Below, piece after piece: positions 45,639-54,159 of a stretch of 64,000 bases of DNA. Each line of letters opens with the position of its first letter. The stretch's first letter is position 1. Both the position numbers and the translations under genes were made by a program. This DNA is from Pedobacter steynii (GTDB taxonomy: Bacteria > Bacteroidota > Bacteroidia > Sphingobacteriales > Sphingobacteriaceae): NCBI RefSeq assembly GCF_001721645.1, contig NZ_CP017141.1:2666001-2730000 (forward strand), written 5' to 3'. The notes below the pieces were generated by a model, which had not been told where the DNA came from, searched no databases, and saw only the letters and a list, made by a program, of their open reading frames with translations.

Positions 45639-45697
45639 GTGAACAAAATGTATACAGCGTTACAGGAAGGGTATACAGAACGCGTACAGCGTGAACA
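45639..45697 (-). promoter_or_regulatory. Repeated CTGTA/TGTTCAC motifs upstream of the phytase operon
   Basis: On the reverse strand CTGTACGCGTTCTGTATA (45672-45689) holds two CTGTA units 11 bp apart, the spacing of PHO boxes. Two further CTGTA units follow (45653-45665 region), and TGTTCAC flanks the cluster on both sides (45639-45645 and 45691-45697). It lies 100-150 bp upstream of the receptor ATG. The arrangement suggests a regulator-binding site; a phosphate link is inference. Confidence 0.4.
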
Positions 45698-45811
45698 TGA
45701 TTTGTTTAATTGATTGATTTTTAGTGCTTTGTAAGTAACAAAAAACGCCATTACCATTTGGTTAGCGTAATGTTATCCAATTGTTAACTGGAGGGGATTT
45801 GGAAAAAAGGC

Positions 45812-47440
45812 TTATAAATTCTGAATAAAAGTACTGAGGTTTTCTCCTTGAGGCAGGTTCAGTTTCTTCCTTAATCTATAGCGTGCCACCCGCAAACTAT
45901 CCTGTGAAATGCCGAAAAGAACCGCCATATCTTTGGCACTTAAATTCATTTTGATCAGCGCTACCAATCGAATGTCATTTGCCGTAAGTTCATCGCAGTG
46001 TGCTTTCAGGTGATCAAAAAAAGTCTGGTGGATCTGTTCGAACATTCCGGTAAAATCTTTCCAATGCTGATCGTGACTGATGCTTTGATTGATCCGCTGT
46101 ACGAGTTGTTGCAATTGCTTTTTCTGGTCCCTCTTATCTTCTTTCACCATTTCCTCAATCTGTGATCTGAGGCTTTCCAGAAATTGATTACTTTGAATGA
46201 TGTGAAGGGTGTTGCTGGTCAGCTCTTTGCTTTTTAATTCCAGGGCATCCTTGATCGCTGTTTTTTGGGTTTCATGTAGTCTGTTATTCTGCTCGTTTGT
46301 CTTTTGTTCGTTCTTAATCTTTAACCTTTGACGACTGATGGTACTCGCTGCGAGAGAAATGAGGAGGACGATAATGACTATGGCGGCAATTACGATAATG
46401 CGATTGGCATCTTTCTCATTTTCAAACTGAAGAATGGCATCGTCTTTCTGTTGTATCTCGAATAAAGTTTGCAGGAGGGCAAGCTGCTTGTTGTTGTCTT
46501 CGGTAAAGATTTTCAGGAAGATGTTCCTCCCAAGTTCACTGTAGTGATAGGCGCTGTCGTACCTTTTCATCAGGTCAAAATTTTTGGAAAGATCCCGGTA
46601 GGCACTGCTGAGCTGGTATTGGTCATTCATGCGCCTGGCCAGATTTTCTGCTTTTCTGGTGTAAACCAGGGCTTCAGTATAGCGTCCGGTTTTGCGGTAT
46701 ACATCCCCGATATTATTGATGATTTCAATCTGGGCACGATCATTTTTCTGCGACTTGTTTCCTTCTAACGCCAGGGTGTAGTATTTAAGCGCGGAATCCA
46801 ATTGAAGCTCCCCCTCTTCGAGGCGCTGATCTTCGTAAATGCTACCAATGTTTTCATAGATTTTGGCAATCCCTGTCTGATCTTTATCTTTTTGATAGGC
46901 TTTTAAAGCAAGCTGCTGGAACTTCATGGCATTCTGATAATCCAGTCTTTTCTCATAGGTCTGCCCGATCAGGCCATAGGACCTGGCTATGCCATTGCGG
47001 TCGCCGGACTGTTGAAAAAGATGTAAAGCTTCCTGAAATTTTTCCATCGATACCTGATATTGCCGGGCATAATAATAGGTTTCCCCAATCTTATGCAGGT
47101 TTTTAGCCAGGTTTGTCCTGTCGTTCTCCTGTCTGAAAATCTTATCTGCTTTATAATAATAACTGATGGCCTGGGAGTAGGCACCCTGATAATAAAACAA
47201 TTCCCCGATTTGCTGGTCACAAAGTGCTGCGGAAATGAAATCTTCCTTTTTTAAGGCTTCTTTTAAGGCTTGTTTAATTTTTAAGAAGGCAGTATCCGGT
47301 GCCTGATGAATCAGGTTATCTATCAGAGGAGAGTTAGGTTTAAGGTCTTCCTGTGCAGTGGCTATAAGGGGATTTAAACTGCTGTAGAGGAACAGCCAAA
47401 AGATGATTCCTGAAACCGGGTTTGAAGTTGCTTTTTTCAC
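45812..47440 (-). CDS. TPR sensor-like protein with C-terminal HTH (LuxR-type)
   Basis: 542 residues from a GTG codon (47438-47440); the following KKATSN plus hydrophobic run ending IATAQ make a good signal peptide, supporting that start. About five or six tetratricopeptide repeats (55-310; for example NLAKNLHKIGETYYYARQYQVSMEKF) lie outside the membrane. One membrane span is at about 349-371. A coiled coil follows, then a C-terminal HTH LTANDIRLVALIKMNLSAKDMAVLFGISQDSLRVARYRLRKKL when read across 485-530 in parts. Such proteins are one-component membrane regulators in Bacteroidota. It is 260 bp upstream of the phytase operon on the same strand and may control it. Confidence 0.82.
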   Translation of the reverse strand: MKKATSNPVSGIIFWLFLYSSLNPLIATAQEDLKPNSPLIDNLIHQAPDTAFLKIKQALKEALKKEDFISAALCDQQIGELFYYQGAYSQAISYYYKADKIFRQENDRTNLAKNLHKIGETYYYARQYQVSMEKFQEALHLFQQSGDRNGIARSYGLIGQTYEKRLDYQNAMKFQQLALKAYQKDKDQTGIAKIYENIGSIYEDQRLEEGELQLDSALKYYTLALEGNKSQKNDRAQIEIINNIGDVYRKTGRYTEALVYTRKAENLARRMNDQYQLSSAYRDLSKNFDLMKRYDSAYHYSELGRNIFLKIFTEDNNKQLALLQTLFEIQQKDDAILQFENEKDANRIIVIAAIVIIVLLISLAASTISRQRLKIKNEQKTNEQNNRLHETQKTAIKDALELKSKELTSNTLHIIQSNQFLESLRSQIEEMVKEDKRDQKKQLQQLVQRINQSISHDQHWKDFTGMFEQIHQTFFDHLKAHCDELTANDIRLVALIKMNLSAKDMAVLFGISQDSLRVARYRLRKKLNLPQGENLSTFIQNL

Positions 47441-47640
47441 CCTTTAAAATTAGGCTTGCAGTATTAACAAATTGTTAAATCAACCGGATTGCTTAACCTG
47501 AAGGATTTTTTTTCAAAATAGGCTTAAAGAGATGATTTAGCCTTTCAATTCGACCAAATTATTTAGTTATATATTGTTAGGCTTGATCGAACTGATTTGC
47601 TCTTGTATTATCATTTGTTTTAAAAAAATCTGTGCTGATT

Positions 47641-48348
47641 TTATTTGAAGAGCTTAGATTTTACATCTATGTATATCCCCGGTCGATCAAAAAGTTTAGC
47701 GTTAATAGGTTTAGTGAGTGTATAAGTGTAATTGTCTGCTTCCAATCCAGTTGCAAGTGGATCAGAAACGTATTCATTATACTTAGAGAATCGTTCAACA
47801 TGAATTTTTTCGACCAAACCGTTTATGATTGTTACTGAAATTGGTCCTAGGGGATAAGTTACCGTTTTTTTAGGCTGATTTACACCATGAAGCCTGATGT
47901 AAAGCTTGCCGAACTCAACAGAGTCGCAACTCAGGTATCCGGCACCTCCTCCGCCAGGAGCGTAAGTTTCAGTCTTTATGATTAATCCATCATATTTCTT
48001 ATACGAGACATTTAAAGGAAGTGTATCCTTAGCTTTTGCTCCTTTCTTATAGCTGTAAACAAGTAACGAATCATAAGATATCCATTTAGCTACTGATCCG
48101 TCTATTACCTCAGCAGCACCTGGATCGAAAGGCTTATCCTTTCCTAATAAAACCGTCCCTCTTGTCTCCAGGCTCCAGGCCATAGGCCCCCAAATGGAGT
48201 AATCATAAATATAGAATTTTCCATTAGGCGTAATTTGTCGGTTCAGATATACGAAACTTTCCTCTGTCAGTTTTTCTTCCTCAAATGACATACATGAACT
48301 AAGAATGCTCGCCAGAAAACAAGTTGAATAGAGAAGCGTTTTTTTCAT
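47641..48348 (-). CDS. Lipoprotein of unknown function
   Basis: 235 residues from MKKTLLYSTCFLASI (ATG 48346-48348; an ATG three codons earlier is possible). Lipobox ASILSSC, Cys at 19. The mature region is beta-rich with VYLNRQITPNGKFYIYDYSIWGPMAWSLETRGTVLL (about 34-69), a Gly-rich APGGGGAGYL loop and a GLVEKIHVERFSKYNEYV segment. I do not recognise the family. It appears more A/T-rich than neighbouring housekeeping genes. It lies beside another unrecognised gene and a tRNA-like scrap, so it may be acquired DNA. Confidence 0.6.
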   Translation of the reverse strand: MKKTLLYSTCFLASILSSCMSFEEEKLTEESFVYLNRQITPNGKFYIYDYSIWGPMAWSLETRGTVLLGKDKPFDPGAAEVIDGSVAKWISYDSLLVYSYKKGAKAKDTLPLNVSYKKYDGLIIKTETYAPGGGGAGYLSCDSVEFGKLYIRLHGVNQPKKTVTYPLGPISVTIINGLVEKIHVERFSKYNEYVSDPLATGLEADNYTYTLTKPINAKLFDRPGIYIDVKSKLFK

Positions 48349-48422
48349 TATCGTCAAATATAAGTCTCTAGGTTCACCAAAACACTACATTCACCTCCAT
48401 CAAAGAGATCACACCAATATAT

Positions 48423-48929
48423 TTACTTGTTGTACATTGAAAGTACCATATCGATATTGCTATTTTTAGTATTTTTCAACTTTGCTATGTAAACATTAGC
48501 GCTTGCGGAATTGATCATTTTTAGCGCATGAATACATTTTCTCAATGTCGACTCCGTTTCATCGTCATACTTTCTGTAAAGGCCTGGATCTGTAGCGATT
48601 TTATATAAAGAATCTGTAAAAATGTCATCATTTAAATTGCTTAAATAGATAGTATTTACTAAATCTTCGTGTTCGTCATGCCAAGTTGCAACAAGCAATC
48701 TGGCTATGAGTTTTGTATAACTGTTATCAATTCCATCTTTATAAGCAATGTTTAAAGCAAAGCGTAATTGAACTTTGTCTTCATGGGTTATTGATTCATT
48801 GATAATATTATGGATTTCTAATTTCGATTTCCACGTTGAACGGGGCAATCTATCAAAAAAGGAATTTGCACTGAACAGACAGTTTTCATCCAATTTCTGA
48901 TATTCAGAATATAGTTTTTTAAGATCCAT
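48423..48929 (-). CDS. Small cytoplasmic helical protein of unknown function
   Basis: 168 residues, no signal peptide or membrane span. Mostly helical, HEAT-like in feel: LRFALNIAYKDGIDNSYTKLIARLLVATWHDEHEDLVNTIY when read across 77-117 in parts, then LYKIATDPGLYRKYDDETESTLRKCIHALKMI. Helical-repeat proteins of this size often act as immunity proteins, but no toxin gene is adjacent. The family is unknown. It appears A/T-rich by eye. Confidence 0.55.
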   Translation of the reverse strand: MDLKKLYSEYQKLDENCLFSANSFFDRLPRSTWKSKLEIHNIINESITHEDKVQLRFALNIAYKDGIDNSYTKLIARLLVATWHDEHEDLVNTIYLSNLNDDIFTDSLYKIATDPGLYRKYDDETESTLRKCIHALKMINSASANVYIAKLKNTKNSNIDMVLSMYNK

Positions 48930-49023
48930 TTGCTTTTTAGATGGTACTATATACGAAGTTACTTAAAAGAATCTTCAAAAAAACTCTCGGAGAATCTGAA
49001 TTTTTAAGGGCTTATCAGTTTTT

Positions 49024-49044
49024 GTGGTCCCGAGGAGAAACGAA
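49024..49044 (-). other. Degenerate tRNA 3'-end-like fragment
   Basis: Read on the reverse strand, GTTCGTTTCTCCTCGGGACC followed by AC resembles the T-loop and acceptor 3' half of a tRNA whose acceptor starts GGTCCC, as in tRNA-Arg(CCT) of Bacteroidota from memory. The 5' half and anticodon are absent, and the conserved A after TTCG is T. It may be an attachment-site remnant of an integrated element, or chance. Confidence 0.35.
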
Positions 49045-49056
49045 CTACAAAACAAT

Positions 49057-49103
49057 TGAAAAAAGCCCTGAAATTTGAAATATTCTCCAATTCAGGGCTT
49101 TAT
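49057..49103 (-). terminator. Terminator of the DPP-IV gene
   Basis: AAGCCCTGAA (49063-49072) pairs with TTCAGGGCTT (49091-49100) across an 18-nt loop, and on the reverse strand a T6 run follows, 40-80 bp beyond the DPP-IV stop. Confidence 0.8.
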
Positions 49104-49142
49104 AAAGATATCTCTCCTTCAACCGAGGAGAGAAAAGATAGA

Positions 49143-51263
49143 TTAATTTAACAGATCTGCCGGAACAGGTTTATTTAGTAAATGGTCATAATAAAAGCGA
49201 ATTCTTTCTGCTTTATCATGTGGTGTTTTTACGCCGCCCCAACCATGTCTTCCTCCAGGGTAAATCATCAGTTCAAAATGTTTATTTGCATTCTGTAATT
49301 TGTCAATCAGCTGAATGGTGTTTTGCATATGTACGTTGTCGTCCATGTCGCCATGCATGATGCGCAATAAACCTTTGTATTTGTCTACATAAGTCAATAC
49401 AGATCCGTTTTTATAACCTTCAGGATTTTCCTGTGGAGTGTCCATGAAACGTTCTGTATAATGACTGTCGTACAATTCCCAGCTGGTAACCGGTGCACCT
49501 GCAATCCCGAAATCAAAATCATCAGCACCCATTGTCAGCGCCATACAGGTCATATAACCACCATAGCTATGTCCGGTGATTAATAGTTTCTTGTTGTCTA
49601 CCCACGATTTTGCTTTTAACCATCTGGCAGCAGTGGTATAATCTTTCATCTCCCATTTGCCCAGGTTGCGGTGCATCAGGGCAACACCTTCTTTTCCGAA
49701 TTGTCCGGATGCACGATGATCTACCGCAATCTGAATGATACCTTCATTTGCCCACCATTGGCTGGCTGTCCCTTTCCAGGTATTGGTTACTGTACCGGCA
49801 TTAGGACCGCCATAGATGCTCATAATTACCGGATATTTTTTGTTCTGATCAAAATCAGTAGGGTAGGTAATCACTGCCGGTAACTGATAACCGTCGTCTG
49901 TAGGAATGGTAATCATTTCCGTTTTTCCAAAATTATATTGAGCGAAATCAGCTGATTTACTGTCGCCAAGCTCTTTAATAATTTTACCGGTATTGTCTAA
50001 CAGGGTTCTTTTTTGCGGAGTAGATACATTGGAATAGGTGGTAATGAAGTACTTCCCGTTCGGCGATATTTGTACCTGATGGGTGTAATCACCAAAAGTA
50101 AGGCGTTTCAGGCTTTTTCCATTATAGTTTACGCGATAAAAATCTTTTCTTGTAGAGGCTTCTTTACGGGCGGTAAAATAAATGACTTTATTTTTCTCAT
50201 CCACATGTTCAAGGTCAGTCACCTGCCATTTGCCACTGGTAATTGGATTGATTAGTTTTCCATCTAAGGTATACAGGTAGAAATGTGCCCATCCGGTTTT
50301 ATCACTTTTAAGGATATAGTGTTTTTTATCCTGAAGGTATTCGATACGGCCATCATAATCCAGGTCAACCCAGGATGACTGTTTCTCATCGTAGATCTCT
50401 TTTTTACTTCCTGTAGCCGGGTTAACAGAGAAGAATTTTAAGTTATCCTGGCCACGGTTCATCCATTGTACCATTAAGCTGCTGCCATCATAACTCCAGT
50501 AAGGAGTACCAAAATACTGATCATCTTTTTCGTTAAAATCAGCCCATGTTACCGTACCACCTGTTACCGGTACAAAACCTACCCTTACTTCAGGGTTCGG
50601 GTCGCCGGCCTTAGGATAACGTGTTTTTTCAGTATAACCATGTTGTCCGGTGGATCCGTTGATCGGGAACATCGGAACTTTGGTGTCATCGAAACGCATA
50701 AAAGCAATACGTTTGCTATCCGGTGCCCACCAGAAGGCTTTATATTGCGTGGGACGTCCTAAGATCTCTTCAAAATATACCCATGATGACCAACCGTTAT
50801 AAATGACATCAGTACCGTCATTGGTGTATCTGACTTCCTGGCCGGTGGCTACATCTACTGCATAAAGATCATTATTACGGGTGAAAGCAATATATTTTCC
50901 ATCCGGAGAAAGGGTCGGATTTTTTTCTTCGTCTTTAGTACTGGTTAATTGTTTTGCTGCTTCTTTACCATATTGAATAAAAACATCATTGTCTTTTAAA
51001 AAAGCATTGACATTGCTTTTCGGAGGTGGGGTGTAAGGTGTTCTTTCGCCAGTGTTGAGGTCGACGGCATATAATTTACGTTCTGCCTGATCCATTTCTA
51101 TGTAATGGTTGTCATCGCTCCAGCCGTTCAGCATGTTCATTGGCTTTGTTAATGAAGGCTGACCACCAAGGGTTTGCTGTTGACTTAGTCTCCTGAGCTG
51201 TGCCTGGGCGGTAAAGCTAAAGCAAAATGATGCGGCTAAACCGATAAGTACTGTTGTTTTCAT
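49143..51263 (-). CDS. S9-family dipeptidyl peptidase IV
   Basis: 706 residues. Signal peptide 1-21 (ends AQAQ). The N-terminal beta-propeller (DPPIV_N) carries the double-Glu motif WVYFEEILGRP that binds the substrate amino terminus. The catalytic alpha/beta-hydrolase domain has the nucleophile in GHSYGGYM, Asp in MHGDMDDNVHMQN and His in YPGGRHGW. It removes X-Pro (or related) dipeptides from peptides in the periplasm. It has a strong terminator downstream; the ilvE terminator sits just upstream, so it is probably transcribed alone. Confidence 0.93.
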   Translation of the reverse strand: MKTTVLIGLAASFCFSFTAQAQLRRLSQQQTLGGQPSLTKPMNMLNGWSDDNHYIEMDQAERKLYAVDLNTGERTPYTPPPKSNVNAFLKDNDVFIQYGKEAAKQLTSTKDEEKNPTLSPDGKYIAFTRNNDLYAVDVATGQEVRYTNDGTDVIYNGWSSWVYFEEILGRPTQYKAFWWAPDSKRIAFMRFDDTKVPMFPINGSTGQHGYTEKTRYPKAGDPNPEVRVGFVPVTGGTVTWADFNEKDDQYFGTPYWSYDGSSLMVQWMNRGQDNLKFFSVNPATGSKKEIYDEKQSSWVDLDYDGRIEYLQDKKHYILKSDKTGWAHFYLYTLDGKLINPITSGKWQVTDLEHVDEKNKVIYFTARKEASTRKDFYRVNYNGKSLKRLTFGDYTHQVQISPNGKYFITTYSNVSTPQKRTLLDNTGKIIKELGDSKSADFAQYNFGKTEMITIPTDDGYQLPAVITYPTDFDQNKKYPVIMSIYGGPNAGTVTNTWKGTASQWWANEGIIQIAVDHRASGQFGKEGVALMHRNLGKWEMKDYTTAARWLKAKSWVDNKKLLITGHSYGGYMTCMALTMGADDFDFGIAGAPVTSWELYDSHYTERFMDTPQENPEGYKNGSVLTYVDKYKGLLRIMHGDMDDNVHMQNTIQLIDKLQNANKHFELMIYPGGRHGWGGVKTPHDKAERIRFYYDHLLNKPVPADLLN

Positions 51264-51296
51264 TCGTTGTCTGATTGTTTAAAAAGTTGAAGCTAT

Positions 51297-51327
51297 AAAA
51301 AAGGCGCCCTGGTTCAAAGGCGCCTAA
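51297..51327 (-). terminator. ilvE terminator
   Basis: AGGCGCC (51302-51308) and GGCGCCT (51319-51325), a GC-rich 7-bp stem; on the reverse strand it is followed by TTTTTTATA, 32-60 bp after the ilvE stop. Confidence 0.82.
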
Positions 51328-51356
51328 CAAAAATTATTTACAATGTAGCTGTAAAT

Positions 51357-52421
51357 TTACACGATCCAGTTCCATCCGAACTCATCCGGAGCAAGTCCGT
51401 AGCGGATGTCATTTAATGTTTTAGCGATACCGGCAGAAATAGTACGTGTTGCAGGGTCTGTTAAAGTATGTAATTTTCCCTCGTAGCTGATTTCTCCGAT
51501 TGGGGTAACCGTAGCTGCTGTTCCTGCTGCAAATGCATCAGTCAGCTTTCCATTCTCAATACCTTCAATCACTTCTTTTACACTTACACGTCTTTCTTCT
51601 ACCTCAATTCCAGCTTTTTTAGCAAGTTGGATAATGGTGTCACGGGTAACGCCATCTAACACGGTGCTTCTTATAGAAGGAGTCACCAGCTTTCCGTCAA
51701 TTACGAAGATTAGATTGGCAGTTCCTGCTTCTTCAATAAATTCATGAGAAACTGCATCTGTCCAGATCAGCTGGTCAAATCCTTCTTTTAATGCTTCCGC
51801 AAAAGGATGTAAGGAACGGGCATAATTTCCTGCGGTTTTAGCATAGCCAACACCACCTTCATCAGCACGTGTGAATTCGGTTTCAATTTTCACTTTTAAT
51901 GCTTTGCTGTAATATGGTCCCGTAGGAGTAGTTAATAAAGCAAAAGTATATTTATCTGATGCCCTTACACCCAGGTAAGGATCTGTAGCGAACATAACCG
52001 GACGGATATACAAAGAATAACCATCCTGATTCGGAACCCAGTTTTTATCAATATCGATCAATGCCGCAATTCCTTGTCTGAAAATATCTTCAGGGATCGC
52101 TGGCATCGCCATACGTTGCGCTGATTTATTAAAACGCTCAAAGTTTTTGTCTGCTCTGAAGACGCTGATGTTACCGTCAGCCTGACGATAAGCTTTCATG
52201 CCTTCAAAAATTGCCTGTCCATAATGAAGGGCAGAAATAGCCGGGCTCATTGGAATAGGGCCATATGGTAATACCTGTAAATTTGTCCAGGCGCCGTCTT
52301 CGTATTCGGCAATAAACATGTGATCGGAAAATACTTTTCCGAATGGAAGTTGAGAAAAGTCTGTTACTGTTAGTCTGCTTTGGTCAGCTTTAGTGATGGT
52401 GATATCCAGTGTCTCGTTCAT
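51357..52421 (-). CDS. ilvE: Branched-chain amino acid aminotransferase
   Basis: 354 residues, the longer group-II BCAT type. MSPAISALHYGQAIFEGMKAYR is the family start; Lys in GGVGYAKTAGNYARSL is the PLP lysine; EEAGTANLIFVIDG and TVLDGVTRDTIIQLAKK follow. It makes or breaks down leucine, isoleucine and valine with 2-oxoglutarate. It is not in an ilv cluster here. A reverse-strand TAAATTTG at 52442-52449 is a likely -7 element. Confidence 0.95.
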   Translation of the reverse strand: MNETLDITITKADQSRLTVTDFSQLPFGKVFSDHMFIAEYEDGAWTNLQVLPYGPIPMSPAISALHYGQAIFEGMKAYRQADGNISVFRADKNFERFNKSAQRMAMPAIPEDIFRQGIAALIDIDKNWVPNQDGYSLYIRPVMFATDPYLGVRASDKYTFALLTTPTGPYYSKALKVKIETEFTRADEGGVGYAKTAGNYARSLHPFAEALKEGFDQLIWTDAVSHEFIEEAGTANLIFVIDGKLVTPSIRSTVLDGVTRDTIIQLAKKAGIEVEERRVSVKEVIEGIENGKLTDAFAAGTAATVTPIGEISYEGKLHTLTDPATRTISAGIAKTLNDIRYGLAPDEFGWNWIV

Positions 52422-52441
52422 TTCAATAGTATTTCTTCAGG

Positions 52442-52449
52442 CAAATTTA
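52442..52449 (-). promoter_or_regulatory. Candidate -7 element for ilvE
   Basis: TAAATTTG on the reverse strand fits TAnnTTTG, 20 bp before the ilvE ATG; no TTG at the expected -33 distance. Confidence 0.35.
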
Positions 52450-52547
52450 GTAAAAAATGCCCTTCTTATTTCTTTTTATTTTGCATTTACAGCAGGCTGT
52501 TAAGTGTTTAATGTACACTAAGATCTCTTGTTTCCTGATGTGGATTT

Positions 52548-53126
52548 TTAATGATATGGAATCAGGCTTTCTCGTCCGGCATTCAGGTAATCCAGTTGAT
52601 GCTGCTCAAAAAGTAGCTCTAACGCTTCAGCTCCCTGCTCAATTTTATAATCTCTTTCCTGCTTTGTTATGGGAATGAACCAATAACATGGAATAACCTG
52701 GTCATTAAAGTTGAATACACAAAGATCATTTCCATCCAGGTAAGGTAAAGAAATGAAACCATGGTCACACCGGGAAAAATCTAACCATGGTTGGCCGATA
52801 TTAACAGTATGATGAAGGTTTAAGGGAGCCTTATTCCTGTGGTAAGAGGTGCAGATAGTCAGCAATTCAACTAGTGATAGATCTGACCTGGGCGAATAAA
52901 CGATCATCTCCATTGGTTCGTCCATATAGTCTACAGACATTCCAACGGTACAATAGCAAAACATTTCCTGTTTTTGGTTGGGCGGGAATTCCAAAATAAA
53001 AAAGTCGGGATGTAATTTATCTACTGGTCCTTTGGGCCACTTAAGACGTGTGCCTGTTAATCCGAAATAATTCTCATAATGATGAACGAGCTGCTCGGTA
53101 TAGTTTTTAGCATCAAAAGATGGCAT
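52548..53126 (-). CDS. Suppressor-of-fused (SUFU) domain protein
   Basis: 192 residues, no signal. It has the bacterial SUFU-domain pattern: HHYENYFGLTG, VDKLHPDFFILEFPPN, FCYCTVGMSVDYM, EMIVYSPRSDLSLVELLTICTSYHR, FISLPYLDG and FIPITKQERDYKIEQGAEALELLFEQH. The bacterial versions are of unknown function; some act as immunity proteins in polymorphic-toxin loci, but no toxin is seen here. It follows the tryptophan dioxygenase gene by 60 bp, with a weak hairpin between. Confidence 0.78.
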   Translation of the reverse strand: MPSFDAKNYTEQLVHHYENYFGLTGTRLKWPKGPVDKLHPDFFILEFPPNQKQEMFCYCTVGMSVDYMDEPMEMIVYSPRSDLSLVELLTICTSYHRNKAPLNLHHTVNIGQPWLDFSRCDHGFISLPYLDGNDLCVFNFNDQVIPCYWFIPITKQERDYKIEQGAEALELLFEQHQLDYLNAGRESLIPYH

Positions 53127-53138
53127 ATCGGTATATTA

Positions 53139-53167
53139 AATGGGAACCGATTTTCAGGATTCCCATT
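53139..53167 (-). terminator. Weak hairpin after the tryptophan dioxygenase gene
   Basis: AATGGGAA / TTCCCATT with a 13-nt loop and only a mixed A/T tail. It may be a partial terminator between the dioxygenase and SUFU genes. Confidence 0.35.
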
Positions 53168-53186
53168 GTGTATTGACATATTAAGA

Positions 53187-54149
53187 TTAACTCCTCAGGT
53201 CTTTCAGTACATTAAGTACCCATCCTTTTCCCCACTCTTCCATTTGCTCTTCAGTCCATAAGAAAGGATAGAAGATTCTTTTCTGAAAGCGCGGAGGCAG
53301 ATATTTCTGCCAATTGGTTCCACCAGTAGCTGCAATGTCTACCGGGTCTTTTTCCAGATACCGGACTGCGGATTTATAATGGGAAAGCGGCCATTCTACA
53401 TTGACAAACAGATCCAGCTTTTTCAGCTCTTCTGTTAAAGCTGTTACGTCCTGTCCTTCTTCTTTTACTTTGTGATAAAGTGCAGAGAAGTTACTGTCTT
53501 TTCTGTCTTTTACCAACTGTAAAAACTGTGCTGCGTATTTATTAATGAATTGCTTTAAGGTCAGCGTCTGCTTTCCTGTAGCCAGCTCTGTTGCTCCGGA
53601 TTTCCAGTAAATGTGCTCAAACTGTTCTTCAATAGGGGCATTGGCAAGCGCTGCTCTTTTATCTTTATCCACCAGTCGGCCGAAATCGGTTGCACTGATC
53701 TCGATCATCCGGTACTGTCCGGATTGAAAACCACTTGCAGGTAATAATGACATCCGGAATTTCAGAAACTGCTCTTTTTCCATTCCGTTTACCATCACTT
53801 CAAAAGAAGAGACCAGCGCATTAAAATAAGCGTTGATCCTTTTTACGCGATCTGTGAAAAAGGCTGCAGTTAAAGTTTCCCTTGCTGCTGCAACCTGATT
53901 AAATTCATGTAGTGACAGCTTAAAATAAAGCTCGGTAATCTGATGGTACATGATAAAGATCTCTTCATCAGGAAAGGATGTTTTTGGTGCCTGCAGACTC
54001 AGTAAGGTGTCCAGGTGAATGTAATCCCAGTAAGTAAGGAAGTCTGCATACAACAGGCCATCCAGGTAGGCTGACATATCCTGGCCCATTGCTGCATATT
54101 TTTCCTGCAGCTTATCCAGTTTGTCTTTTATTTGTGGTGTTAGTTCCAT
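53187..54149 (-). CDS. Tryptophan 2,3-dioxygenase family protein
   Basis: 320 residues. Motifs of the heme dioxygenase family: LYADFLTYWDYIHLDTLLSLQ (about 29-49), DEEIFIMYHQITELYFKLSLHEF (about 60-82, proximal helices), SGFQSGQYRMIEISATDFGR (Arg and substrate pocket) and LSHYKSAVRYL (His likely the heme ligand region). It would oxidise tryptophan to N-formylkynurenine. It is longer than the 280-residue bacterial type and close to a group common in Bacteroidota. No other kynurenine gene is nearby. The upstream SerB-like gene stops 10 bp before its ATG, so they may be co-transcribed. Confidence 0.85.
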   Translation of the reverse strand: MELTPQIKDKLDKLQEKYAAMGQDMSAYLDGLLYADFLTYWDYIHLDTLLSLQAPKTSFPDEEIFIMYHQITELYFKLSLHEFNQVAAARETLTAAFFTDRVKRINAYFNALVSSFEVMVNGMEKEQFLKFRMSLLPASGFQSGQYRMIEISATDFGRLVDKDKRAALANAPIEEQFEHIYWKSGATELATGKQTLTLKQFINKYAAQFLQLVKDRKDSNFSALYHKVKEEGQDVTALTEELKKLDLFVNVEWPLSHYKSAVRYLEKDPVDIAATGGTNWQKYLPPRFQKRIFYPFLWTEEQMEEWGKGWVLNVLKDLRS

Positions 54150-54159
54150 GGTTTTATTG

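Noticed and set aside
49024..49044. tRNA gene at the DPP-IV 3' side
   Set aside because: Only a T-loop/acceptor half can be read and the conserved A of the T-loop is missing, so no functional tRNA is called; kept only as a possible attachment remnant.
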